Source: Deltaproteobacteria bacterium (lineage in GTDB: Bacteria; Acidobacteriota; Thermoanaerobaculia; Multivoradales; JAHZIX01). Taken from it: a DNA stretch of 64,000 nucleotides. Both the position numbers and the translations under genes were made by a program. Below are positions 15,563 to 24,700 of the stretch, piece by piece. The notes beneath the pieces were generated by a model, which had not been told where the DNA came from, did no database searches, and saw only the letters and a program-made list of their open reading frames with translations. Location: contig JAHZIX010000005.1 in the NCBI GenBank assembly GCA_022601195.1, positions 202,609 through 266,608 on the forward strand, written 5' to 3'. Numbering within the stretch: position 1 is the first letter of the stretch; each line of letters begins with the position of its first letter.

Positions 15563-15853
15563 GTGAAGAATTCACTCACTTTCACCGGTCTTCTTTCGTT
15601 GCTCATGGCGAGTTGCTTTCCAGTCCTCGCAGGAACCACTTCACAAGGTTCCGCTTCTCAGGTCGAAGCGGAATTGGTTCTGGAGACGGAAGAAAATATG
15701 ACGGTCGCCTTTCCCGCCGAGTCGCGAGGAGAGCTGCTCGGTTTCACGGATACCGAGCAGTTCCGGGTCTGCCCTCCAGGGGTCGCTTCCTGCTGGATCG
15801 ATGAGCAGTGTCCGGGGCCCTGCGGCTGCGTCTCCTTCTGCTGTATCGATTGA
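15563..15853 (+). CDS. Secreted cysteine-rich peptide, divergent paralogue 6
   Basis: A 96-residue precursor from GTG 15563, set by AGGAGG nine bases upstream; the longer frame beginning at 15407 has no ribosome-binding site of its own and overlaps gene 5. The signal peptide ends near VLA before GTT. The pro-region (VEAELVLETEENMTVAF) is recognisably related, while the WLGL block is reduced to ELLGFTDTEQF. The core keeps all seven cysteines in the family spacing (CPPGVASCWIDEQCPGPCGC, CC) and ends directly in ID. Its sequence divergence with unchanged spacing is the best evidence that the framework, not just recent duplication, is selected. Confidence 0.8.
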   Translation: MKNSLTFTGLLSLLMASCFPVLAGTTSQGSASQVEAELVLETEENMTVAFPAESRGELLGFTDTEQFRVCPPGVASCWIDEQCPGPCGCVSFCCID

Positions 15854-15989
15854 CACCAAAGAAAAAGATGGCAAAAAAGAAATAGTCGCCTTGGCTCCTC
15901 TCCGTGGGCTACCTCTAACGAGCTCAGGGGGAGGAGAGGCAGATCCCCATTCCCGGAGCCAGGGGAAGACAGCGACGTCCACGAATCTT

Positions 15990-16030
15990 CTAGAAACGGA
16001 GCTGTTCTAGAAACGGAGCCCCCTAGAAAC
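15990..16030. repeat. Direct repeat CTAGAAACGGAGC, 17-bp period
   Basis: CTAGAAACGGAGC occurs at 15990-16002 and 16007-16019, with a third partial copy (CTAGAAAC) at 16023-16030, at the 3' end of the peptide array and running up to the stop of the next gene. Confidence 0.7.
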
Positions 16031-16770
16031 TAGGTCAAGGGTTCTAAGTTCCACACCACCACATCGATGCGGCGAGCGAAATGGAGCAGTGCTGGCGGTC
16101 CAGTGGGAGCGGGAAAGTGGCCCTCCCAAAGATCGTTGTGGGAGATCTCTGCTTCTGCTTTCTGGAGAGGCCAGGGCGGGTGATGGATTTCACCGCGAAA
16201 GAGCCGCCCATCGGGGGAGCGAGCATAGAGGCAGTAGCGCTCAGTGAGCCAATGCTCGAGACTATCCGGCTGGGCTAGGTAGGGCTCAGAGGTCGCCGAA
16301 TACTCTGCTTCGAAGCGTTGGTTTCCAGATTGCCGCCGAGACCGGTAGGAGATGGTTCCTGCGCTGTCCTCCTCCAAGCCCATGGCAGCATGAGAGTACG
16401 GTAGGTGAAAGAACTTCCTCGCCGCCCACACAGCCAACGAGTTGGCGGCGTCGAGGCTCAGGAACCACACCCCGGGCCGGCCGTCTTTCTCTACATAGAG
16501 GCGCAGGTTGAGCTCCGGGAAGGCAGAGATCCCGGGAAAGTCCGGAAAGGGGCGACGCATCACTCCGCTCATGCGAAACGGCACGACTCCTACCCACGAG
16601 GAGCCTTCGAATTCCTGGACCTCCAGCTCTTCCGGAACCAGAGGCAGGAGAACGTCTCGAGCTACGGGCCAGTGGGCGAACAGCAGGTCTCGCCAGCTCT
16701 GGCGCCAAGTCCATGGGGCGGAGGGCAAGGGCCAAGGGCGATGGTCGAGAGCTTTTAGAGAAGGGTGCAT
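16030..16770 (-). CDS. DUF2071 (YqjF-like) family protein
   Basis: The 246-residue protein begins HRPWPLPSAPWTWRQSWRDLLFAHWPV, which with GVVPFRMSGVMRRPFPDFPG and ELNLRLYV is the signature of the DUF2071/YqjF family, close to its usual length. There is no signal peptide, so it is cytoplasmic. The biochemical role is unknown; an acetoacetate-decarboxylase-like fold has been noted for the family. It converges with the peptide array, and I see no link to it. Confidence 0.88.
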   Translation of the reverse strand: MHPSLKALDHRPWPLPSAPWTWRQSWRDLLFAHWPVARDVLLPLVPEELEVQEFEGSSWVGVVPFRMSGVMRRPFPDFPGISAFPELNLRLYVEKDGRPGVWFLSLDAANSLAVWAARKFFHLPYSHAAMGLEEDSAGTISYRSRRQSGNQRFEAEYSATSEPYLAQPDSLEHWLTERYCLYARSPDGRLFRGEIHHPPWPLQKAEAEISHNDLWEGHFPAPTGPPALLHFARRIDVVVWNLEPLT

Positions 16771-16973
16771 GGTTGGGTTGTCTGGAGCATGATGAGTGAT
16801 TCGAGGCGGCTTACGCGACTCCCTTCAGGAACTAGCCAACTAAGGCTACAATCACCCTTGCAGCTGCACAAGCTAGACGTTTTGGGAGGCACAGATTCGG
16901 CGGTGTCCCTCTATCCACTGAGAGGAGTCCTTGAGGCGCCCAATTTTGACCAGAAACCTGGCGGGAGGAAGCA

Positions 16974-17855
16974 ATGAGAAACAAGATTGAGGCGGATTTG
17001 GCGAGGGCGACGGCGAGGATTTTTGGGATGGGATGGATTTTTCTACTTTCCCTTTGGATGGCCCCGGTGGTTTTCGCTCAGGGACCTAGCTCTCTGAAGG
17101 TGGAAGCGGACCAAGGGACGCTAGCTCGGTGGAGTGAGGAAGGAACCGTTTCCTGCGGCATGGACGGCCGAACTTGGGCAGCTCTGGAGGAGACCTGTTG
17201 GTATCCGGTCGATCTGCAGCGCAAGCCGGGTTGGGTCGAGATCGCCCGCTGGAAGCGAGGACAAACCATCGAAACTGCCTGGCTGGTGGTGAAGGAAAAG
17301 GAGTACCCTCTCCAGGAGATCGAGATCGACGATCGGTATGTGCATCTATCGGCGGAAGATCTCGCTCATCACTATCGGGACCAAAGTGAGATCAAACCCA
17401 TTTTCCGCCGCCGCCGCGGTGCTGCTCAATTCACTCTTCCTCTGGCTCAGCCCTTGAATCCTCCGGTACCGGAGGGACGCTATTTTGGTGTTCGTCGGGT
17501 CTTCAACGGCGAACCGAAGAATCCCCACACCGGCTCCGACTACGCCGTTGGCGCCGGCAACCCGGTGAAGACGGTTGCCGATGGAACGGTTGCCCTGACT
17601 GCAGAAAATTTCTTCGGCGGGAATTCCGTCTTCGTCTATCACGGCGACGGCCTGGTGAGCATGTACCTTCACCTGAGTGAGATCACGGTGGAGAAGGGGC
17701 AAGTGCTGGCTCAGGGAGATGTCGTCGGCAAGGTCGGTGCGACGGGACGGGCCACCGGGCCCCATTTGCATTTGGGCTTACGCTGGAAGGGGGCCCGCAT
17801 CGAGCCAAACCTGCTGTTTGGTAGCCCCGAGGCGGTACCTGCGGTTTCTCCCTAG
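16974..17855 (+). CDS. M23-family (LytM) metallopeptidase, exported
   Basis: The 293-residue protein has GGGAGGA before the ATG and a hydrophobic segment FLLSLWMAPVVFAQG that serves as signal peptide. The C-terminal half is a LytM domain with the zinc ligands in HTGSD (His185, Asp189) and the HLH motif (His264, His266), so a peptidoglycan endopeptidase in the periplasm is likely. The N-terminal half (residues about 40-150) is a beta-rich domain similar to those that precede M23 domains and may regulate access. No coiled coil is present, unlike EnvC. Confidence 0.92.
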   Translation: MRNKIEADLARATARIFGMGWIFLLSLWMAPVVFAQGPSSLKVEADQGTLARWSEEGTVSCGMDGRTWAALEETCWYPVDLQRKPGWVEIARWKRGQTIETAWLVVKEKEYPLQEIEIDDRYVHLSAEDLAHHYRDQSEIKPIFRRRRGAAQFTLPLAQPLNPPVPEGRYFGVRRVFNGEPKNPHTGSDYAVGAGNPVKTVADGTVALTAENFFGGNSVFVYHGDGLVSMYLHLSEITVEKGQVLAQGDVVGKVGATGRATGPHLHLGLRWKGARIEPNLLFGSPEAVPAVSP

Positions 17856-17868
17856 TGCCCTCGTCTCC

Positions 17869-19044
17869 CTAGGGTCCTGCGAGAGGAGTGTTTCTCGTAC
17901 TGATCGCTCTGAGTCCTTCGTCTAAGAACCCCAGCTGCAATCGCATCTGGTCCCTCAGGGGCATGGGGCGAAGGCCGAAGCGCTTCACTTCCAGACGAAA
18001 ATCTTCTGGAGTCAGGTCCTTCATGCGTCGGTGAGTCCAGGCCAGAAAGGCCAGGCGGCCTTCCGTGCCGGTGGGGTGGGGAGGAGCATCCGGCAAGTCC
18101 GGGATTTGAGTCGGCAGAAGAAAAAGAGGCATTTCCGAAACCAGAGTCAAGGGATCGCCGCCGAGGCTCCCTACCCATTCCATAGAGCTGGGGCGAAAGG
18201 CCGCAGCTGTTTCTGCGTCTCCTTTTTCGATGAAATGGGCCGCCATGGCTCGGGAATCCGGGCGGGTGCAGAATCCTGGACCAATGCGGTGGAATCCCTT
18301 TTCCCCCTTGCGATCGACGTCGTGGAGAAGGTATCCCATGCTCTCCACTCGGGTGGTGAGGGTGCTGCGCAGTTCTTGAGTGGCATCGACCCATCCGGGC
18401 TCTAGGAGAAACCAAGGGCCGGCTGCAAAGCCCATGCTGTGAAAAGAGGCATGGAGAGAAAATGGGGCTCCCGGGCGAAGGAAGTCCGCGACCGCCAGGT
18501 TCTCCGGCCGAGCGTCCCGGTCGGTAGCCTCCAGGGGGAAGCCCCACTCCATATCGTCTCCGGGTAGCTCTCGAACGACACCTCGTAGATAGGGGGCGAT
18601 CTCGTAGCCCTGATCCTCCTGCCCCAAGTGATCCGTTGTCGGCAGCCTGCGCTTGGCCCAGCCTTGATTGTCGGAGGCACCGTCCGGGTTCACATGAGGT
18701 ACCAGATACCAGGTTGCCCAGCGCAGGAGTGGGTGGTCTGGGGCACGGGTCACCAAGAACTCGGTGAGGCGGCGCAACATGTCCGGACCCACCGGTTCGT
18801 CGGCGTGACATCCACCAATGAGGCTGATCTTGCGGGGGCCAGAGCCGAGCCGGAATCCGTGAATTTCTCGGCCTTGGCGGGAGAGTCCGATCACCTCTCC
18901 CTCGGTTCCTGATAATGGCGTCAGCGTCTCCGAGGGTTCGGTAGCTTCGAGGTCCCCCACCTGCAGAATCTTCTCAATGGGGAGAGCCGGGTATCCATCC
19001 CCAGGGAAAGAGGGCGTGGAGTCACTCTGTGGTTCCATGACCAT
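17869..19044 (-). CDS. M14-family zinc carboxypeptidase-like protein
   Basis: The 391-residue protein (start at 19044 or 19038) carries a carboxypeptidase core: LIGGCHADEPVGP with His80 and Glu83 as the first two zinc ligands, the following LVPHVNPDGA as in M14 enzymes, and SLHASFHSMG with the third His. A C-terminal helical domain (about 330-391) is not recognised. No signal peptide is seen, so cytoplasmic action on a peptide, perhaps a murein peptide or amide, is likely. It converges with the M23 gene 14 bases away. Confidence 0.82.
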   Translation of the reverse strand: MVMEPQSDSTPSFPGDGYPALPIEKILQVGDLEATEPSETLTPLSGTEGEVIGLSRQGREIHGFRLGSGPRKISLIGGCHADEPVGPDMLRRLTEFLVTRAPDHPLLRWATWYLVPHVNPDGASDNQGWAKRRLPTTDHLGQEDQGYEIAPYLRGVVRELPGDDMEWGFPLEATDRDARPENLAVADFLRPGAPFSLHASFHSMGFAAGPWFLLEPGWVDATQELRSTLTTRVESMGYLLHDVDRKGEKGFHRIGPGFCTRPDSRAMAAHFIEKGDAETAAAFRPSSMEWVGSLGGDPLTLVSEMPLFLLPTQIPDLPDAPPHPTGTEGRLAFLAWTHRRMKDLTPEDFRLEVKRFGLRPMPLRDQMRLQLGFLDEGLRAISTRNTPLAGP

Positions 19045-19175
19045 ACCTGTCTTTTCTCTTCGAGGATCTTCCTCTTTCCAGAGTCTCTCCCCAACGAAAT
19101 CTCCCAGGCTCCGCCGGGCCCTCCTGTCGAGACAGAAGCTGCGGGCCGCCTTGGGGCACAGCTGGGACTAGGGAA

Positions 19176-19808
19176 CTATTCCTTCTGGAGCCAGGAGTCG
19201 TCGGGCAGTTGAATCCAATCCCCGGTTTTGGCCTTGGACCGTAGGGTCTCGGCATAGGTCTGGCGAATTTGCGGTAACTGAGACAGATCCGTTCCGGTGG
19301 CAGCGGCGATCTCTTTGAACATGGTCTCTCGGTCCGTATTTTCTGCCTTCACTAGCTTCTGGACACTGGCGCGGTCTTTGAGACTCAGGGCGTCTCGGCT
19401 ACGGATCTCTAGGAGGGCATCTTTGGTTTCACCGAGGACGCCGGAGGATTTGTGTTGCCTTATCTGGTCTGCCCGAGAGGCGCGATTGGCGATGATCTTG
19501 CGAATCGCCGGGTTGGTGATCTGTGGGGCAATGACTTCGGAACCGCCATCCTGCGCGTAGACCTTGGGGGCAGAAAAGACGAAGGACAGGACTCCTCGTA
19601 GGGTGGAGCGACTGAAAAACGCTTCTTCCTCCGGTTGGGGTGCGTCGTCTCCGCTTCCTTCGGCGGCCTGCTGCTCTACCGCATCTTCGATCTGGGAGGC
19701 TAGCTCCTTGACTGCCGCTTCGGGAAAGTAGACGTTGATGGTGACACAAGCCAACGCCGTCAACGCTGCCAAGCCGGTCAAAAGGAAGATCCATCCGTTA
19801 CGCTTCAT
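19176..19808 (-). CDS. Lipoprotein with YnbE-like N-terminus and YdbL (DUF1318) C-terminus
   Basis: From ATG 19808 the protein has 210 residues. The signal peptide ends in LTALAC, a lipobox. The mature start CVTINVYFPEAAVKELASQIED resembles the YnbE lipoprotein, whose TIN-type strand pairs with the end of YdbH. The C-terminal 90 residues align by eye with E. coli YdbL (VLGETKDALL, VQKLVKAEN, WIQLPDDSWLQKE against the YdbL end). In E. coli YdbH, YnbE and YdbL are separate and form a trans-envelope lipid bridge; here two appear fused by a linker containing FVFSAPKVYAQ. A YdbH-like gene lies 1.9 kb upstream on the same strand. A GGAGG-led five-codon mini-frame ends on the start codon (ATGA). Confidence 0.78.
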   Translation of the reverse strand: MKRNGWIFLLTGLAALTALACVTINVYFPEAAVKELASQIEDAVEQQAAEGSGDDAPQPEEEAFFSRSTLRGVLSFVFSAPKVYAQDGGSEVIAPQITNPAIRKIIANRASRADQIRQHKSSGVLGETKDALLEIRSRDALSLKDRASVQKLVKAENTDRETMFKEIAAATGTDLSQLPQIRQTYAETLRSKAKTGDWIQLPDDSWLQKE

Positions 19809-20171
19809 AAGTCTTTCTTCATTGCCTCCGTACTCGTCCAAAACAAGATTCTAGCATCTCGGCGACCTGTCCTCGGATCGACTGGAGGCACGTCCTGTCA
19901 AGGGTCGATTGACGGAGAGGTTTTCTGGGGCTCAATTTGTCAGGATTTAATTGACAGGTCAACTATCGACTAGTTTTCTTTGTAATCAAGGAATATCTGG
20001 CTTTGCCGGTTTTCGTCGTCTCTATCGATGCCTTCTCTTCTTTTGAGGTTGATGGCACGGAGATTGATTTAGAGATCGCTGGCTACGGACTGCTGCGAGG
20101 GATCGCGGCGACCTGCCAGAACAACCCTTGGCGCACCTTCGCCGATACCCATTTGACCGCTAGGAGACATC
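19809..20171. promoter_or_regulatory. Divergent intergenic region with clustered TTGAC/GTCAA boxes
   Basis: No credible gene. Between 19896 and 19963 four exact TTGAC or GTCAA pentamers and one GTCA occur, among them TGTCAA-N7-TTGAC (19896-19913) and TTGAC-AG-GTCAA (19951-19962). TTGACA at 19951 could also be a -35 box, though no good -10 is 17 bases on. The arrangement suits binding of a dimeric regulator. Confidence 0.4.
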
Positions 20172-21548
20172 ATGAAACTGAATTCCCTTCGACTGAATGA
20201 CCTGCAACGCTCGACTTGCTGGTTCGCCTTGGCTACCGCTTTTGTCGCCACAACTTGGGGTGTGCCAGCGGCGGCTGCCAACGCTTTTCCTCTTGTCGAG
20301 TCAGAGCCCCTGGAAATAGACGCCCTCTTCGAGGCTGCCGCCGAGGCGCAGACTCCTTCTCTGGGCCTGACGGGAGCTCATGCCCCTTCCCTGGGCAGCA
20401 GCTCCCCGGGGCTCGAGTTCGGGAACATCCCATCAGCAGAAACAGATGGCGCTGGCTGCAGCATCGATCCGGCTTCTCCGGCCATTGGTGCGACGGTTCC
20501 GGAGAGCTACTTTGGCGTCCCTTCCCCGACCATCAACCCCTCTCTGGTCGGAGCGGTGCAGCTGCTGACCTCGGGAGAGCTCGATACCCGAAGTCGGGAG
20601 ATCACGGTCCCTCTGTATCGCGGCCGCATGCGGGGCACCGGAGAGACGGTTTGGTACGTCGCAACCGACACCACGGACGCTGCCAACGCGGAAGCCCTTG
20701 GGATTAATTTTTCCGCCAAGCTTGCCTTCGCCGGTACCGGTAGAGGAGTCCGTCGAGCCACTCTGGAGGCAGATGGCACGCTCGTTTTCGAGTCCGGTAC
20801 AGTCGACTTCTCGCCGGAACGGCGGGTTCAGGCAGCCGCTGAGCCGAACCCCTTTCCCCCGGCCGTGGCGGAGCCGGGTTCCGTTGGCGACGAGGACTAC
20901 ACACCGCTGGTTTTGATCGAGAACGCTGGAGGCCACGTCTATAACCTTCCGATCGTCGCCTTTGGTTCCACGGCCCGGCAGCTTCGGCTCCCCGGCGGCG
21001 CAGTGGACTATTCTCGGGTTCATGATTCGGTCAGCAGGATTCGTCCCTTCGCGGAGACGGTAACCCTCGACCTGGTTCCCGGTTTCAGCTTCGGCCGTCC
21101 TGTCCTCTATCTCTCTTTGGACACCAATCTTCCCTTGGCGGCGGCCCTCGAAGCGGCAACCTACGCTCCGGGCTTGGAAGACATCAGCGTTGGCGCCGAC
21201 GACAGCCTATTCAGTGCTGTGGAGCGGATCTTTGGCTTTACCAACGGTGCGCGAGGCTGCGAGAACCCCCACCGCCAGGGCTTCGAAGCTGCAGTGACGG
21301 ACGGCTCAGGCCCCTTTAACGTCCTTGGCGGCATTCCCACCATCGCTCCGGACTACAGCCCCTTGTGGGATCTCAACCTGGGTGAGTGGACCCAGGAGGC
21401 CATCGACGCAGGCTACCGGGCTCGGCTCATCGATGAGTTCCAGATCTTGGGTTTCGTTGACAACGGTTTTGTCACCGGCCCTGGGGGAACCGAGTACGGT
21501 TCTTCGGGCATCATCATCAATTGCCCCATCGTGCATCGCTTCCTGTAG
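20172..21548 (+). CDS. Secreted protein of unknown family
   Basis: The 458-residue protein follows AGGAGA and has a signal peptide ending near VPAAAA. Then a Ser/Gly/Pro-rich linker (to about residue 85) precedes a globular region with beta-type segments: YFGVPSPTINP, ITVPLYRGRMRGTGETVWYVATDTTD, TPLVLIENAGGHVYNLPIV, FSFGRPVLYLSLDTN. Conserved-looking cysteines are few (GCSI, GCENP, NCPIV). The C-terminal part reads like a fused module (WDLNLGEWTQEAIDAGYRARLIDEFQIL). I do not recognise a catalytic motif. It is inserted in the opposite direction between the YdbH-like and YdbL-like genes and ends with a strong terminator. Confidence 0.8.
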   Translation: MKLNSLRLNDLQRSTCWFALATAFVATTWGVPAAAANAFPLVESEPLEIDALFEAAAEAQTPSLGLTGAHAPSLGSSSPGLEFGNIPSAETDGAGCSIDPASPAIGATVPESYFGVPSPTINPSLVGAVQLLTSGELDTRSREITVPLYRGRMRGTGETVWYVATDTTDAANAEALGINFSAKLAFAGTGRGVRRATLEADGTLVFESGTVDFSPERRVQAAAEPNPFPPAVAEPGSVGDEDYTPLVLIENAGGHVYNLPIVAFGSTARQLRLPGGAVDYSRVHDSVSRIRPFAETVTLDLVPGFSFGRPVLYLSLDTNLPLAAALEAATYAPGLEDISVGADDSLFSAVERIFGFTNGARGCENPHRQGFEAAVTDGSGPFNVLGGIPTIAPDYSPLWDLNLGEWTQEAIDAGYRARLIDEFQILGFVDNGFVTGPGGTEYGSSGIIINCPIVHRFL

Positions 21549-21644
21549 GAATCCGCTTTCCCTCGATGCTCCCGCGAGGGTGCTGTAGGGGAGGCCGCTA
21601 TGGCTCAGTCCGGAGTTGTTCTCCTCCTTATCCGGGCAGCCTAG

Positions 21645-21678
21645 GGGAGGGTTGGAAATTTCCAGCCCTCCCTGTTTT
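21645..21678 (+). terminator. Rho-independent terminator after 20172-21548
   Basis: GGGAGGGTTGGAAA pairs with TTTCCAGCCCTCCC over 14 pairs, followed by TGTTTT. Confidence 0.85.
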
Positions 21679-21755
21679 GGTAGGCGGTTTCCAAGGCCGC
21701 GCAGCCATGGCTTCGGCGCCTACCTCAGTGCGCTGGACGAGCCTTGACGGAGCGC

Positions 21756-24700
21756 TTAAGGCTCGGTTCGGACCGTATCGAAATCGAGCGACTGCAACCG
21801 TCGCAACATAGTTTGAAAGGAGACCGTGCGGCCGGGCTGGGCATTGACCACATCGATGGGGAAGGGCAGGCGGCCCTTTAGAAACACCTCCCGGCCTCGT
21901 TTCGTTTGCATTCCGCGGAGCAGGAAAACGTCCTGGCTCAGGGTCATGGCGATTCCCAACCGATCGTAGGTATATCGTTCGAAGAGTTTGTGAATGCCTT
22001 TGTCCAGAAAGCTAGCACTTTGCCCGGTGCCGAGGATGGCGATGTTCTTGACGGCTTTGACATCGATGTAGCGGCGCACTCCGGGGCGGTGCACGGTTTG
22101 AATTTCGGCGTCAAAACGAACCGGCACGCCGCGAAAGAGCTCACAGCTTCGAATGGAGCCGTTGAGGATACCGGTCATCTCGCCCAGATCGAAGCGTCGG
22201 GTGAGAAGGCCTAGGTCGATCCCTTCCAACTCTGCTGAGAAGGCGAGCTTGGGATAGCGGGAAAGAATGTCTTGTCCCGAGATGTCTCCCACCCGCACGG
22301 TGCCACCAAAGAGCTCGACCTCGCCGCCCCCTTCGACGACGAGTCTGGAGCCATCGAGTTGTACTCGGGGTAGCTGACCACTCAATTTGCCTTCCAAAGG
22401 GAGGGTGTCCAGGGCTCCGGTCAGCCGCTCCAGGTCTAGTTCGGTGAGTCGGAGGCCGGTGCTCAGGTGTCGACTGGGGCGAAATAGGTCCACCAACTCG
22501 AGGCCGGCGAAGCTGACCTGGCCATCGGCAACACCGAGGGAGACCTCCTTGGAGAGGGCGATGCGGTCTCCTCGCACTTGCAGCTCACTGGCGGTGGGGG
22601 GCAAGCGAAGACCTCCCAGGTCGAGGGTCTGAAAACGGACCCGACCCAGTTTTCTACCTCGATCTTCCAGCTCGCCCCGTTCGTTCCAGAACAGGCTCAA
22701 AGGCAATTGGAGGTCGAAGTCCTGCATCGCCAGTTTGCCACCCCCACCCTGGATGGATAGCCCTTCCGTCACGAGGAGACCCTCGAGGTTGCCGGCGCGG
22801 CCGCCTTTCCAGGAGCCAGTCGCCCGGGAGTCGATGCCGCCGGAAAGGCGCAGAGCTTCAAAGCGGGGCGAGGCGTCCGAAAGGGGAGCTCGGAGATGTC
22901 GATCGAAGGCCCGGCCCAGGTCCGGGGCAACTAGATGGACGGAATAGGCGACAGGTCTGGTTCGCAAAGAGTTGGCCCCTGAGGCGGCTGGGTCGGTCTC
23001 GACCAAAGGAGCCGCTGCGCTCCGTTGAGACAGAGCTGCCTCCAACTGAACGCCCTCGGGGAGTTGCCAGCGAAGAGCTCCTTGCCAGGGAGGCTCGAAG
23101 CCATCGACGGAACGGCCCAAGGAAGCGGTGACCCCAAGTTTCGTTTCCAGGGTCGAGAAGTCGCCGTAGAACAGCCCCCACAGCAGCTGAAAACCTTCGA
23201 CCTCCGCAGCGGCCTCGAGCTTGGCTAGGCTGTCTCCCGAGCTATCGCCATAGAGGCGAAGCTGCCAGCTCGTGTTGAGCCCTTCCAAGACGCGAGCCCC
23301 ATCCTCGGAAGAAAAGCCGCTTTCCTGGATGGAGACAGGTCCTTCGAGTTGCCAGGAACCGTTCGGGTTACGCAAGGCGGAGATCTGACCTTGGGCGGCA
23401 CCGGAGATGGTCAATCCGCTGGCCAATTCTCCGGTAATCGGTCGTAACTGATTCCTCCAGGAGCGGAGACCTGCGCCTTGAAACTGAAGCTCTCCTCGAG
23501 CCTCGGTGGTCTGTGGCCCGGTCGTTTCCCAACTGCCCACGGCGGATATTTGGCCCAACTCGCCGAGATCAACGGAGGATTCATGGATCTGTATTTCGTT
23601 GGGTTTGGCGGTCAAGGCGGCCCGGAGCTGGAAGGGGAAGGCATCCATGGGAGCGCTGGTCAATTGCCCTTGGACCTCCACTTCGGGCACCTGAAGGACT
23701 CCGGAGCTCTGGCTGCGGAAGCGGATCTTGCCATTGAGGTCGACCCCTCGCCAGGGAGTCGGAGTCAAAGAGCTGGCTTCGAGATGGTGGAGTTCCAAGT
23801 GACCACTGAGCTCGGTACTGGTTGCGTCGTTTTGCCACTTCCCTTGGCCTTGCAGTAGCCCGCCCGTGACTTGCAGGCTCTCCGGTGCGGCGAAACCGGC
23901 TTGTTGGAGCAAGGTGAGCAGTCCGGCCACCTGACCTTGGCTCCACTGCCAGCGCAAACGGCTGGTGGGCGCCGGGGCCTCGGAGGGAAGCTCCACCGAA
24001 CCCACAGCACTGAGCAGACCGCCGATTGCGGGGGTAATCTCGGCTCGCCCGTCAAAGCGCAGGTTGGGTTCGCTGGAGGTCCTGCCGCGCACCGTTGCGG
24101 AAAGGGGGAAGAGGCCCTTGGGTAGGCTTCCCGAACCGAGGCTCCCACGAGCCTCTTGGAGTTGTAGAGAGGCTTCCAGCTCGCCGGTGGGCTGCAGAGT
24201 TCGAAGGTCGAGGCTGCCGGTTACGGAAGCTGTCAGGTGGGGAACATCGAGGGAGATCGAAGGGGCGTTGAGACTGGATGGCTCTAGGGCGAATTGGTAG
24301 CGCAATTTGCCGTCTACGGTGGTCAGGCGAAGATCTGCCGAGCCCACCCCCTGCCAACTTTCTTCGGGCCGAATCCATGGCCAGAGGGATTCCAGTTGGA
24401 GACCTTCCAAAGTGCCTTCGAGCTCCTTCAAGCGCCCCTGAAGGGGATCCCAAAGAGCCACGAGGTTCCCTTCTCGAAGGATCTCCAGGCGAGGGATGAT
24501 CTCCACCTTCCAGGGGCCCTTTGGGGCTGCTCGAGCAGCGCGAACTTCGATCTCGGGCTCAGCGAAGAGAGTTTTTCGGGATCCGTCGATGACCTGCCCG
24601 GCCTCGGCCGACAGCTGGAGTTGCCCGGTATTTTCAGGGAGGCCCGTGTTTTCAGGGAGGCCAGATCTGTTCGGAAGACCGATTTCGGCAGCTGCCCTCA

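Noticed and set aside
13341..15563. Regular repeats with spacers resembling a CRISPR array
   Set aside because: The repeating unit is a whole gene plus spacer of about 500 bases with coding constraint; there are no short identical repeats with unique spacers and no cas genes.
11349..15853. RiPP biosynthetic cluster with the MATE gene as exporter
   Set aside because: The peptides have Sec-type signal sequences, no radical-SAM, LanM, YcaO or peptidase-transporter gene is present, and MATE proteins are not known to export such peptides.
20003..20200. 65-residue plus-strand open frame before 20172
   Set aside because: It has no ribosome-binding site, overlaps the real gene in another frame and shows no family features.
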